From: Magnetaquiglobus sp039908105
GTDB lineage: Bacteria > Pseudomonadota > Magnetococcia > Magnetococcales > Magnetaquicoccaceae
Assembly (NCBI GenBank): GCA_039908105.1
Contig: JAMOBI010000047.1
Span: 1-19,466, forward strand
DNA: 19,466 nucleotides
Reading direction: 5' to 3'
Shown: in pieces, positions 11,505 to 18,238 of the stretch
Position numbering within the stretch: position 1 is the first letter of the stretch
How the letters are laid out: each line of letters opens with the position of its first letter
Position numbers and translations under genes: made by a program
The notes under the pieces: generated by a model
Told to the model about the DNA's origin: nothing
Seen by the model: the letters and a program-made list of their open reading frames with translations, nothing else
Databases searched by the model: none

Positions 11505-11524
11505 ACGACTGACTCCTCAGTCGT
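11505..11524 (-). other. Small hairpin overlapping the stop codon of the membrane-protein gene
   Basis: ACGACTGA and TCAGTCGT form a perfect 8-bp inverted repeat around a 4-nt loop, directly over the TGA of the gene at 11517-11726 and 44 nt before the hpf start. No T run follows on the - strand, so it is more likely an mRNA processing or stability element between the two genes than a terminator. A further GACTGAC copy lies next to it (about 11498-11505). Confidence 0.5.
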
Positions 11525-11726
11525 CAAGCGCGCGACGGCGTGCCCTGGCGCGCGCCAGAGCTGCCCGGCGTTCCGCCTCGCGGCTGCGCACCGGTATCGG
11601 AACAAGAGCCGGCATCGAGCGGATGGTACGCATAAGCGCGTAAAGCACTCCACCCACGATGCCCAAGAGTCCGAGGAGCAGGACCATCGAGGGGGTGTCA
11701 CCGGTCCATGTCTGAGAAAGCGGCAT
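11517..11726 (-). CDS. Small single-pass membrane protein, unknown
   Basis: A 69-residue protein. The ATG at 11726 is chosen because AGGAG lies 8-9 nt upstream, while the in-frame ATG further upstream overlaps hisG. A hydrophobic helix spans residues 14-31 (SMVLLLGLLGIVGGVLYA), preceded by a short polar segment and followed by a strongly basic Arg/Ala-rich tail (about 47-69), so the tail is probably cytoplasmic. No family is recognised. It lies 49 nt after hisG and 55 nt before hpf in the same orientation, so it is probably co-transcribed. The good ribosome-binding site and clear membrane-tail pattern favour a real gene. Confidence 0.6.
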   Translation of the reverse strand: MPLSQTWTGDTPSMVLLLGLLGIVGGVLYALMRTIRSMPALVPIPVRSREAERRAALARARARRRALDD

Positions 11727-11775
11727 TGGACGTACTCCTGGGTTTAGAAGTTGAGTGAAGAATGGTTGGTAAACA

Positions 11776-12654
11776 TCATACCACCTTTTTGAGGTCATAT
11801 TCCAGTATACCGACGGCCCCGGCCTGTTTGAGTTGCCAAATCAGCTCGCGCACCCGGGAGCGATCGACCACGGTTTCGACCGCCTGCCAGGCCGGATCGC
11901 TCAACGGATTGATGGTCGGGGACTGCAAACTGGGGAGAATGGCCAGAATTTCCGAGGATTTGGCCACCGGCACGTTCATTTTCAAGACCGCTTTGTGCCG
12001 CGCGGTCAAGGCAGCGTTCAGCAGCAGGGTGATCTGATCGATCTTGGTCTTTTTCCAGGGATCGCGCACCGCATCGTGATTGGCGATGATCATGGTGCGG
12101 GTTTCCAAAAGATCCTCGACGATGCGCAGACCGTGCGCCCGGATGGTCGAGCCGGTTTCGGTGATCTCGACTGCCGCATCGACCAATCCCTCAACCACCT
12201 TGGCCTCGGTGGCGCCCCACGAAAAGATCACTTCAGCCTCCACCCCGCGTTGTTGCAGATAACGCCGGGTGAATCCTTCGAGTTCGGTGGCCACCCGTTT
12301 TCCCTGCAGATCTTCGATCCGATGAATCGGCGCATCCTGCCGGGTGATCAGCACCCAGCGGCAGGGTCGGTTGGAGCTTTTGGAGTATTCGAGCGCGCCG
12401 ATCTGGGTCACCTTCTCCTCGCACTCCCACTCCAGAACCCAGTCCAGTCCGGTCAGTCCCATATCCAGGGTGCCGTCGGCCACGTAGCGGGCCATTTCTT
12501 GTGGACGGACCAACGAACAGACGATCTCCGGATCGTCGATGCCGGGAAAATAGTTGCGCGAACTCGACGAGATGGACCAACCGGCCTGGGCGAAGAGTTC
12601 GATGGTGGCCTGTTCCAGGCTGCCCTTGGGCAGGCCGAGTTTAAGTCGTGTCAT
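11776..12654 (-). CDS. hisG: ATP phosphoribosyltransferase, long form
   Basis: A 292-residue enzyme for the first step of histidine biosynthesis, joining ATP and PRPP to give phosphoribosyl-ATP. The N-terminal catalytic domains show LGLPKGSLEQATIELF (residues 6-21), the DMGLTGLDWVLE region, and the PRPP-binding motif EITETGSTIRAHGLRIVEDL (about 184-203). The length and the C-terminal part (about 215-292, ending in VGILEYDLKKVV) show the long form with its own ACT-like regulatory domain, which is feedback-inhibited by histidine and does not need HisZ. It starts 21 nt after gph; a GGGGAT stretch about 12 nt upstream is a weak ribosome-binding site. No other his gene is present, so this copy is separated from the rest of the pathway, if the pathway is clustered elsewhere. 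Confidence 0.95.
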   Translation of the reverse strand: MTRLKLGLPKGSLEQATIELFAQAGWSISSSSRNYFPGIDDPEIVCSLVRPQEMARYVADGTLDMGLTGLDWVLEWECEEKVTQIGALEYSKSSNRPCRWVLITRQDAPIHRIEDLQGKRVATELEGFTRRYLQQRGVEAEVIFSWGATEAKVVEGLVDAAVEITETGSTIRAHGLRIVEDLLETRTMIIANHDAVRDPWKKTKIDQITLLLNAALTARHKAVLKMNVPVAKSSEILAILPSLQSPTINPLSDPAWQAVETVVDRSRVRELIWQLKQAGAVGILEYDLKKVV

Positions 12655-12675
12655 GATGTTCGTATCCCCGATTCC

Positions 12676-13362
12676 TTAGGAAAAATGAAGAAAATCCGGC
12701 AACTGGCCAAAGCAGTCCACAACATGGTCCGGATGGAGCGTCCGCACATCCTGACCACGATTGTAGCCGTGCGAACAGAGAATCACCGGCACCCCCGCCC
12801 GTCGCGCAGCCGACAGATCGGTCTCCGAGTCACCGATCATGATGCCTCGTCCGTTCGTCACATTCAACCGCTCCAAAGCGTGCAACAGCGGCATGGGGTC
12901 GGGTTTGCGCATCGGCAGAGTATCCCCACCGATCACCACGGGAAAGAATTTCTCCAGATTCAATTGCTTGAGCATCGCCCTGGAGAACCGTTCCGGCTTG
13001 TTGGTTACCACCGCCAGCATGAAACCACGTGCGGTCAGTTCGGTGAGCACCTCGATGACTTCGGGATAGGGGCGCGAATGATCGGTCAGATGCTCAGCGT
13101 AATAATCAAGAAAATCAACAACCGCAGCCTCGAAATCCGCATCGCCCACCGGTGGTTCGGCACTCTCATCGCCACACAGACCGCGTGCCAGCAACGCACG
13201 GGCACCGTGTCCCACCAGATGCCGGACCATCTCCAATGGCAATGGTTCGCAATGACGAAGGGCAAGGACGTGATTCATCGCGCGCCACAGATCCGGCGCA
13301 GAGTCAACCAAAGTGCCGTCCAGATCGAACAACAGAGCTTGTCCAGGGAGGGGGGAGATCAT
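12676..13362 (-). CDS. gph: Phosphoglycolate phosphatase (HAD family)
   Basis: A 228-residue haloacid-dehalogenase phosphatase. Motif I is FDLDGTLVDS with nucleophile D13 and acid D15; motif II is VVTNKP (about residues 119-124); motif III has the lysine in MRKPDP; motif IV is IMIGDSETDLSAARRAG. The helical cap between motifs I and II is the type seen in Gph, which hydrolyses 2-phosphoglycolate formed during DNA repair or by Rubisco oxygenation. PPase-like or pyrophosphatase-like HAD relatives share these motifs, so exact specificity is inferred. The start codon overlaps the hpt stop as ATGA, showing translational coupling. Confidence 0.85.
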   Translation of the reverse strand: MISPLPGQALLFDLDGTLVDSAPDLWRAMNHVLALRHCEPLPLEMVRHLVGHGARALLARGLCGDESAEPPVGDADFEAAVVDFLDYYAEHLTDHSRPYPEVIEVLTELTARGFMLAVVTNKPERFSRAMLKQLNLEKFFPVVIGGDTLPMRKPDPMPLLHALERLNVTNGRGIMIGDSETDLSAARRAGVPVILCSHGYNRGQDVRTLHPDHVVDCFGQLPDFLHFS

Positions 13363-13889
13363 GAGGCGCGCAGATGGCCCACGTAGGGCAATTCCCGGAA
13401 CATCTGATTGTAATCGATGCCGAAGCCAACGACGAAGAGATTGGGAATTTCAAAGCCGATGAAATCGGACTGCATCGCGACACGTCGTCGTGCCGGCTTG
13501 TCCAGGAGTACACACGTCAACACTTCGGCGGCCCCCAAAGCGCGCAGATGGTTGGTGGCCATCAGCAGGGTGTTGCCGGAATCAAGGATGTCATCAACGA
13601 TCAGAACCTGCCGACCGGATGGGTCGTGGGTCAGATCCAGACGGGTGGTGACCTTGCCCGAGGTTTCGGTGCCCGCACCGTAGGAGGAGAGCACCATGAA
13701 ATCCAGGGTCAACGGTTTGCCGCGACGAGCCAGGGCGCGGGTGAGATCTGCGCCGAACAAAAAAGCCCCGTTCATGAGCGTGATCAGAATCACATCCTCG
13801 CGCAGACGTGGGGCAATCTCCTCGGCCAGCTGAACGATGCGGTCGTGGATGAGTTCCTCGGAGAGCAGGATTTCGATCGGAGGTCTCAT
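13359..13889 (-). CDS. hpt: Hypoxanthine phosphoribosyltransferase
   Basis: A 176-residue purine-salvage enzyme converting hypoxanthine (and often guanine) plus PRPP to IMP (GMP). The PRPP loop is VLIVDDILDSGNTL (residues 95-108). The N-terminal region has LITLMNGAFLFGADL (about 35-49) and the flexible-loop segment with SSYG (68-71). The base-contacting C-terminal region reads D-F-I-G-F-E-I-P and then FVVGFGIDYNQMFRELPYVG, typical of this family. The start at 13889 overlaps the metW stop as ATGA; an upstream extension of the frame lies inside metW and has no ribosome-binding site. It ends in another ATGA overlap with gph, so the three genes are tightly coupled. Confidence 0.93.
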   Translation of the reverse strand: MRPPIEILLSEELIHDRIVQLAEEIAPRLREDVILITLMNGAFLFGADLTRALARRGKPLTLDFMVLSSYGAGTETSGKVTTRLDLTHDPSGRQVLIVDDILDSGNTLLMATNHLRALGAAEVLTCVLLDKPARRRVAMQSDFIGFEIPNLFVVGFGIDYNQMFRELPYVGHLRAS

Positions 13890-14527
13890 CGGGTGTTTCT
13901 CTCCAGTAGAAAGACCACCACCGGCGCCAGCCAGTTGGCGGTGGCATCCGGCAGCAGCCACTGCGAAAGCGGATCCTGGATGGTGCGGCGCACCGGATGC
14001 CTGCCAGAGGCCAGGGGGATTCTTTTGAGAATGCGGATGTCGAGTTCGGTGCAGAGATCCTCGAAGTCGAGGATGGTGCAAAGGTGAATGTAGGGGGTAT
14101 TGTACCAGCGATGGGGGAGCAGACGAGTACGCGGCATGCGACCAGAGAACAGCAATCCAAACCGTACGCGCCAGTAGCCGAAATTGGGAAAAGAGACAAT
14201 GATTTTCTTGCCGACCCGCAGCATCTCCTTGAGTACGTATTCCGGGCGGTGGACAGCTTGGAGGGTGTGCGACAGGATGACGTAATCAAAGGAGTCGTCA
14301 TGATGATCGCTCAACCCCTGGTCGATGTCACCCTGGTAGACCGGCAATCCGCGGGCAATGCAGGCATGCACCCCCTCGTGAGAGATCTCCACGCCGAAGC
14401 CGCGCGCGTGCTGATGGCGGATCAAGTGTTCGAGCAGCAGCCCGTCACCACAACCCAGGTCAAGCACCCGTGCCCCTTCGCTCACCAGATCGGCGATGAC
14501 GGCTTGATCGATGCGCAGTTTATGCAA
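13886..14527 (-). CDS. metW: MetW, methionine biosynthesis SAM-dependent methyltransferase-like protein
   Basis: A 213-residue protein. The nucleotide-binding motif VLDLGCGDG is at residues 21-29. The highly typical MetW block follows: LSHTLQAVHRP (about 86-96), KKIIVSFPNFGYWRVRF (about 107-123), then LPHRWYNTPYIHLCTILDF. MetW partners with the MetX acyltransferase in O-acyl-homoserine formation for methionine synthesis, and metX is normally adjacent. Here no metX is present on either side. The start is TTG at 14525-14527 with a strong AAGGAG 5 nt upstream; no ATG fits as well. It is the first gene of the - strand operon. Confidence 0.93.
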   Translation of the reverse strand: MHKLRIDQAVIADLVSEGARVLDLGCGDGLLLEHLIRHQHARGFGVEISHEGVHACIARGLPVYQGDIDQGLSDHHDDSFDYVILSHTLQAVHRPEYVLKEMLRVGKKIIVSFPNFGYWRVRFGLLFSGRMPRTRLLPHRWYNTPYIHLCTILDFEDLCTELDIRILKRIPLASGRHPVRRTIQDPLSQWLLPDATANWLAPVVVFLLERNTR

Positions 14528-14570
14528 CGCGACTCCTTGGAATAACCCGATTTAAGAGTGATCTGTGTGG

Positions 14571-14599
14571 ATTAAACCGCTCCTGTTTTGGGATGCGAA
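14571..14599 (-). promoter_or_regulatory. metW: Candidate promoter of the metW-hpf operon, at the edge of repeat copy 3
   Basis: On the - strand TTCGCA (14599-14594) and TTTAAT (14576-14571, five of six) are spaced by 17 nt, about 44 nt upstream of the metW start. The -35 matches four of six. Both hexamers lie in the trailing end of the repeat; copies 1 and 2 read TTTAGG and TTTATA at the -10 position, so only copy 3 has this form. Confidence 0.4.
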
Positions 14600-14783
14600 G
14601 TTTTCTGCAAGGCCGCGTGCAAGATGCGAGCATCGTTTCCAAAAAACGGAAACGATGCTCGCGAAGGCTGCGCGCGGCGCATTTTTCGCAAAAACCGCGA
14701 AAAATGCTTCTTGAGAAGAGCGCGCTAAAATCAAAGTCACAGTCTAAAGTCAAAATCAAAACCCTGGGAGAAGAATCTCCCAG
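14571..14783 (-). repeat. Structured dispersed repeat, copy 3 (inverted)
   Basis: The most complete copy, read on the - strand. Hairpin 0 pairs CTGGGAGA (14764-14771) with TCTCCCAG (14776-14783). Hairpin 1 pairs GCATTTTTCGC (14679-14689) with GCGAAAAATGC (14697-14707). Hairpin 2 pairs GCGAGCATCGTTTCC (14626-14640) with GGAAACGATGCTCGC (14648-14662), again 15 bp with a 7-nt loop. Compared with copy 1, three stem-2 positions differ and their partners differ to match. An extra stretch of about 24 nt with GACTTT-like repeats lies between hairpins 0 and 1. It sits after cstA and before metW, in the same direction as both. Confidence 0.85.
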
Positions 14784-14819
14784 ACCCTCTCTTTTTTTTC
14801 ACCAGTATAAGCGATACAT

Positions 14820-14831
14820 CCCAAGCTTGGG
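14820..14831. repeat. Perfect 12-bp palindrome
   Basis: CCCAAGCTTGGG lies 33 nt after the cstA stop, between cstA and repeat copy 3. It could be a binding site or a minimal hairpin; no T run follows on the - strand. Confidence 0.5.
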
Positions 14832-14864
14832 TACGGTTTAGTCTATGTCGAAGCGCGCGACGCG

Positions 14865-16958
14865 TCAACAGCAACGGGTCACCGGATTGCAGACCGCAGA
14901 GGGGGGTTCATCCTCTTTGGCGGTGATGTCCGGATTGTTGAGCGCCTTGCGGCAGGCGATGACGCCGAACACCAGCATGGTGGCGACGATCCCCATAAAA
15001 AAAAGCGCCAAGGCGGCATCCAACCGGTCATTGGCCACCACACGGGCCAGTTGTTCGAGGGTCTTGGCCGGCGCGAGCACCTGGCCCTTGTCGAGCGCCT
15101 GTTGATACTTGTCGGCGTGGGCCAGAAAGCCGATCTTGACGTTCGGGGAGAAAACCTTCTGAAAACTCGCGGTCATGGTGGAGACAATCAACCAGGTGGC
15201 TGGAATGATTGTGATCCAGGCCAGTTTCTCCCGCTTGAGCTTGAAGAGGATCACGGTGGCGAGAATCATGGCACAGCCGGCCAGCATCTGGTTGGAGATG
15301 CCAAACAGCGGCCAGAGGCTGTTGATGCCACCGAAGGGGTCGATCACCCCCTGATAGAGGATATAGCCCCAGGCACTGACCACGATGGCGGTGGCAAAAA
15401 TACTTGAGAACCAGGACGAGGTTTTGGCCAGCGGTTTGAAGATCACGCCGAACATGTCCTGCACCATGAAACGGCAGGCACGGGTGCCGGTATCGACCGC
15501 AGTGAGGATGAAGAGCGCTTCAAAAAGGATGGCGAAGTGATACCAGAAGCCCATCCACCCCTGCCCACCGAAGATCGACAACAGCTGCGCCATGCCAACC
15601 GCCAACGTGGGCGCGCCGCCGGTGCGCGACAGAAGCGACTGTTCGCCAACGTCGCGGGTCATCTGGGTGATCATCTCCGGGGTGACGACAAAACCCCAGC
15701 CGCGAATCACGGTCACGGCGGAGTCGAGCGAACCGCCGAGCACGGCAGCCGGGGAGTTCATGGCGAAGTAAATGCCCGGATCGAGGATCGAGGCTGCGCA
15801 GAGCGCCATGATGGCCACGAACGACTCCATCAGCATGCCGCCGTAGCCGATGAAACGGGCGTCGGCTTCACTGGAGATCATCTTGGGGGTGGTGCCCGAG
15901 GCGATCAGCGAGTGAAAGCCGGAGCAGGCGCCACAGGCGATGGTGATGAACAAAAACGGGAACAGATCACCGCTCCAGACCGGTCCGGAGCCGTCGATGA
16001 AGCGGGTGGTGGCCGGCATTTTGAGTTCCGGTGCGGCCAACAGTACGCACACCGCCAACAGCACGATAGTGCCGACTTTCAAAAAAGTGGAGAGATAGTC
16101 GCGCGGGCAAAGCATCATCCAGACCGGCATGATCGAGGCCAAGGCACCGTAGGTGATCAGGCCGGCGGTCACCTGGGGACCGGTGAGGGTGAAAAGCGGG
16201 CCTAAAGTGGGGTGGGTGGCCACCTGTCCGCCGGCGATGATCGAAAGGATGAGCAAAACCGCGCCGATGGCCGACACCTCGCCAACCCGTCCAGGCCGGA
16301 GTTTCTTCATGTAGACCCCCATGAAGAGCGCGATCGGAATGGTCATGGCCACGGTGAAGACCGACCAGGGGCTCTCGGCCATCGCCTTGACGACGATCAG
16401 GCTCAACACCGCCAAAAGGATCGTCATGATGCCGAAGATGCCGATCATCGCCACGCTGCCTGGGATCTGTCCCATCTCCGAGCGGATGATCTCGCCGAGC
16501 GAACGTCCGGTGCGGCGCATGGAAAAGGAGAGGATGAGAAAATCCTGTACCGCACCAGCCACCACCACACCGATGAGGATCCAGAGCATGCCGGGCAGAT
16601 AGCCCATCTGCGCGGCGAGCACCGGTCCGACCAAGGGACCGGCCCCGGCGATGGCGGCAAAGTGGTGTCCGTAGAGCACGATGCGGTTGGTGGGCACGAA
16701 ATCCTTGTTGTCGTTGTAGCGAATCGCCGGGGTCAGGCGGTCTGGATCGAGCTTTAAAACGGTCTTTTCGATGAACAGCGCGTAGAATCGATAGGCCAGG
16801 ATGTAGATGCAGACCGCAGCGATCACCAGCCAGGTGGCGTTGACCGTTTCACCGCGCGCCAGGGCGATGCTGGCAAAGGCTGCACCGCCGGTGATGGCGA
16901 TAAGCCCGAAAAAAAGTTTTTGCGGCAGTGGCGTGGTCTGAACGGCGGTCTGGTTCAT
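14865..16958 (-). CDS. cstA: Carbon starvation protein A family transporter
   Basis: A 697-residue polytopic inner-membrane protein, aligned by eye with E. coli CstA/BtsT along its full length. Hallmarks include FVPTNRIVLYGHHFAAIAGAGPLVGPVLAAQMGYLP (about residues 87-122, quoted in pieces: YGHHFAAIAGAGPL and GPVLAAQMGYLP), the segment ITIACGACSGFHSLIASGTTPKM read as ACGACSGFHSLIASGTT, and WPLFGISNQMLA near 545. Around 16-18 membrane helices are apparent, with a soluble loop near 615-650. The family takes up peptides or pyruvate during carbon limitation. The start has a weak GCAGGT ribosome-binding site; the promoter is TTGACA-17-TTTAAT upstream. It is monocistronic or reads into metW through the repeat, and diverges from kamA. 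Confidence 0.93.
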   Translation of the reverse strand: MNQTAVQTTPLPQKLFFGLIAITGGAAFASIALARGETVNATWLVIAAVCIYILAYRFYALFIEKTVLKLDPDRLTPAIRYNDNKDFVPTNRIVLYGHHFAAIAGAGPLVGPVLAAQMGYLPGMLWILIGVVVAGAVQDFLILSFSMRRTGRSLGEIIRSEMGQIPGSVAMIGIFGIMTILLAVLSLIVVKAMAESPWSVFTVAMTIPIALFMGVYMKKLRPGRVGEVSAIGAVLLILSIIAGGQVATHPTLGPLFTLTGPQVTAGLITYGALASIMPVWMMLCPRDYLSTFLKVGTIVLLAVCVLLAAPELKMPATTRFIDGSGPVWSGDLFPFLFITIACGACSGFHSLIASGTTPKMISSEADARFIGYGGMLMESFVAIMALCAASILDPGIYFAMNSPAAVLGGSLDSAVTVIRGWGFVVTPEMITQMTRDVGEQSLLSRTGGAPTLAVGMAQLLSIFGGQGWMGFWYHFAILFEALFILTAVDTGTRACRFMVQDMFGVIFKPLAKTSSWFSSIFATAIVVSAWGYILYQGVIDPFGGINSLWPLFGISNQMLAGCAMILATVILFKLKREKLAWITIIPATWLIVSTMTASFQKVFSPNVKIGFLAHADKYQQALDKGQVLAPAKTLEQLARVVANDRLDAALALFFMGIVATMLVFGVIACRKALNNPDITAKEDEPPSAVCNPVTRCC

Positions 16959-16993
16959 GGTGACCTGCGGGTTATGAGTTGGAAGGGTTGGTG

Positions 16994-17012
16994 TGGGATA
17001 TCCTTTCCATTG
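16994..17012 (-). promoter_or_regulatory. cstA: GGA-rich element in the cstA leader, possible CsrA site
   Basis: The - strand leader contains ATGGAAAGGATATCC, with two GGA motifs 5 nt apart; the second (AAAGGATAT) resembles the CsrA consensus ACARGGATGT. In E. coli the cstA leader is a known CsrA target. The site is about 40 nt upstream of the start codon rather than over the ribosome-binding site, and I cannot tell whether this organism has CsrA. Confidence 0.25.
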
Positions 17013-17024
17013 AGGCGGGTTTTC

Positions 17025-17053
17025 ATTAAACTTTTTGTCTTCGTTTTTGTCAA
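17025..17053 (-). promoter_or_regulatory. cstA: Strong sigma-70 promoter of cstA
   Basis: On the - strand TTGACA (17053-17048, perfect) and TTTAAT (17030-17025, five of six) are separated by exactly 17 nt. Transcription would start near 17018 and give a leader of about 60 nt before the cstA start codon at 16958. This is the best promoter match in the window. Confidence 0.7.
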
Positions 17054-17080
17054 GGTCGGCTTGGGTTTGAGGATGATGGC

Positions 17081-18238
17081 GTGTCCGATGAGGAGATCAA
17101 ACAGGATCGCACAGCGTTCCGGAAACGTTTCTTTCCGGAGACAACGCGAGCAGAGTGGTCCGACTGGCGCTGGCAGCTGCGCAACCGCTTTATGGATGGC
17201 GCGGCGTTGCAACGGGTGTTGCATCTTTCGGATGCCGAACGCGCGGCGTTCGATGGGCATGCGCTTCCCATGCCGCTGGCGATCACCCCCTATTACGCCT
17301 CCCTGATGGACCCGGAGGATCCGACCGATCCGTTGCGCCGCACGCTGGTGCCGACCGCGCACGAACGGCTCATCGCTCCGGGTGAGGCCGAGGATCCGCT
17401 GGATGAGAGCCATGCCACGGTGGTGCCGGGTTTGATCCGCCGCCACGAGGATCGAGTCGTGCTGCTGGCTACCGACCGTTGCGCGGCCTACTGCCGCTAT
17501 TGTACCCGCTCGCGCCTGGCAGGTGGTGGGCAGCCGGTGCGAAAAAATTGGCGCCGGGCGATCGATTACATCGCGGCACACCAGGAGATTTCCGACGTGC
17601 TCATCTCCGGCGGTGATCCGCTGATTTTCTCCACGCGGCGTCTGGAATCCCTGGTGCGCAGCCTGCGCGCCATCAGGCATGTTGAATTGATCCGCATCGG
17701 CTCCCGCATGCCGCTGCTCGCACCGATGCGCATCACCGGCAAACTGGTCGCCATGTTAAAAAGATACCACCCACTGGCCATAAGCCTGCACGCCACCCAC
17801 CCTGAGGAGTTGACCCCCGAAGCGGGCCAGGCTCTGGCACGTCTGGCCAATGCTGGCATTCTGCTCGCGGGTCAGACCGTGCTATTGGCCGGCATCAACG
17901 ATTCAGCCGACACGTTGCGCGCACTGATGCGCGGTCTGCTCTTTCACCGGGTGCGTCCCTATTATCTTTATCAGTGCGACCCGATCCCCGGATCAGGCCA
18001 CTTCCGGGTTCCGGTGGCACGCGGCTTGGCGCTCATCGATCAACTGGTCGGTCATATCAGCGGCTACGCCGTACCGCGCTACGTGATCGATGCACCAGGG
18101 GGGGGAGGCAAGATTCCGGTCGGCTCCCCCAACCGGATCGGTCGGGATGGCGAGGGGTGGTGGATCCAAAACCATCTGGGTCGGATCTACCGTTATCCAG
18201 ATCCGGATTCGGAGGCGCAAGGAGACGTATCATGTTGA
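17081..18238 (+). CDS. kamA: KamA-family radical SAM lysine 2,3-aminomutase
   Basis: A 385-residue enzyme expected to turn L-lysine into L-beta-lysine using a [4Fe-4S] cluster, SAM and PLP. The start is GTG at 17081 with GAGG 8 nt upstream; there is no better in-frame ATG. The N-terminus (EWSDWRWQLRNR, then LAITPYYASLMDPEDPTDPLRR) matches clostridial KamA. The radical SAM cysteines are C134, C138 and C141 (CAAYCRYC), followed by TRSRLAG. ISGGDPL is at about 176-182. D300 (YLYQCD) and D337 (VIDAPGGGGK) match the two aspartates that bind the lysine side-chain amine, supporting lysine over glutamate as substrate. K344 is the PLP lysine. The clostridial C-terminal zinc cysteines are missing, with the chain ending soon after a GRIYRYPDP segment. 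It overlaps the downstream ATP-grasp gene by 7 nt. The EF-P enzyme EpmB is less similar. Confidence 0.88.
   Translation: MSDEEIKQDRTAFRKRFFPETTRAEWSDWRWQLRNRFMDGAALQRVLHLSDAERAAFDGHALPMPLAITPYYASLMDPEDPTDPLRRTLVPTAHERLIAPGEAEDPLDESHATVVPGLIRRHEDRVVLLATDRCAAYCRYCTRSRLAGGGQPVRKNWRRAIDYIAAHQEISDVLISGGDPLIFSTRRLESLVRSLRAIRHVELIRIGSRMPLLAPMRITGKLVAMLKRYHPLAISLHATHPEELTPEAGQALARLANAGILLAGQTVLLAGINDSADTLRALMRGLLFHRVRPYYLYQCDPIPGSGHFRVPVARGLALIDQLVGHISGYAVPRYVIDAPGGGGKIPVGSPNRIGRDGEGWWIQNHLGRIYRYPDPDSEAQGDVSC

Larger units (their letters stand above)
14528..14864. other. Non-coding interval between cstA and metW
   Basis: It holds the metW ribosome-binding site and candidate promoter (14571-14599), the inverted repeat copy 3 (14571-14783), a T run on the + strand (14790-14797), and a perfect 12-bp palindrome CCCAAGCTTGGG (14820-14831). 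I see no protein-coding gene: the short open frames over the repeat follow its base composition and are not conserved between copies. Confidence 0.7.

Noticed and set aside
11833..13386. Open frame of 517 codons on the + strand
   Set aside because: Antisense to hisG and gph, which have full family motifs; long antisense frames are common in GC-rich genes with this codon bias.
14820..14831. 12-bp palindrome as the cstA terminator
   Set aside because: No T run follows on the - strand and the loop would be too small for a stable hairpin.
14593..14841. Open frame of 82 codons on the + strand over repeat copy 3
   Set aside because: Basic low-complexity translation of the repeat, antisense to the element, not conserved between copies.
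15537..16757. His/Asp/Gly-rich open frames on the + strand opposite cstA
   Set aside because: Composition is the mirror of membrane-protein codons; no motif or ribosome-binding site.
17974..18231. N-terminal extension of the ATP-grasp protein inside kamA
   Set aside because: The frame is open but the Ddl-like fold begins at the ATG at 18232, which has its own ribosome-binding site.
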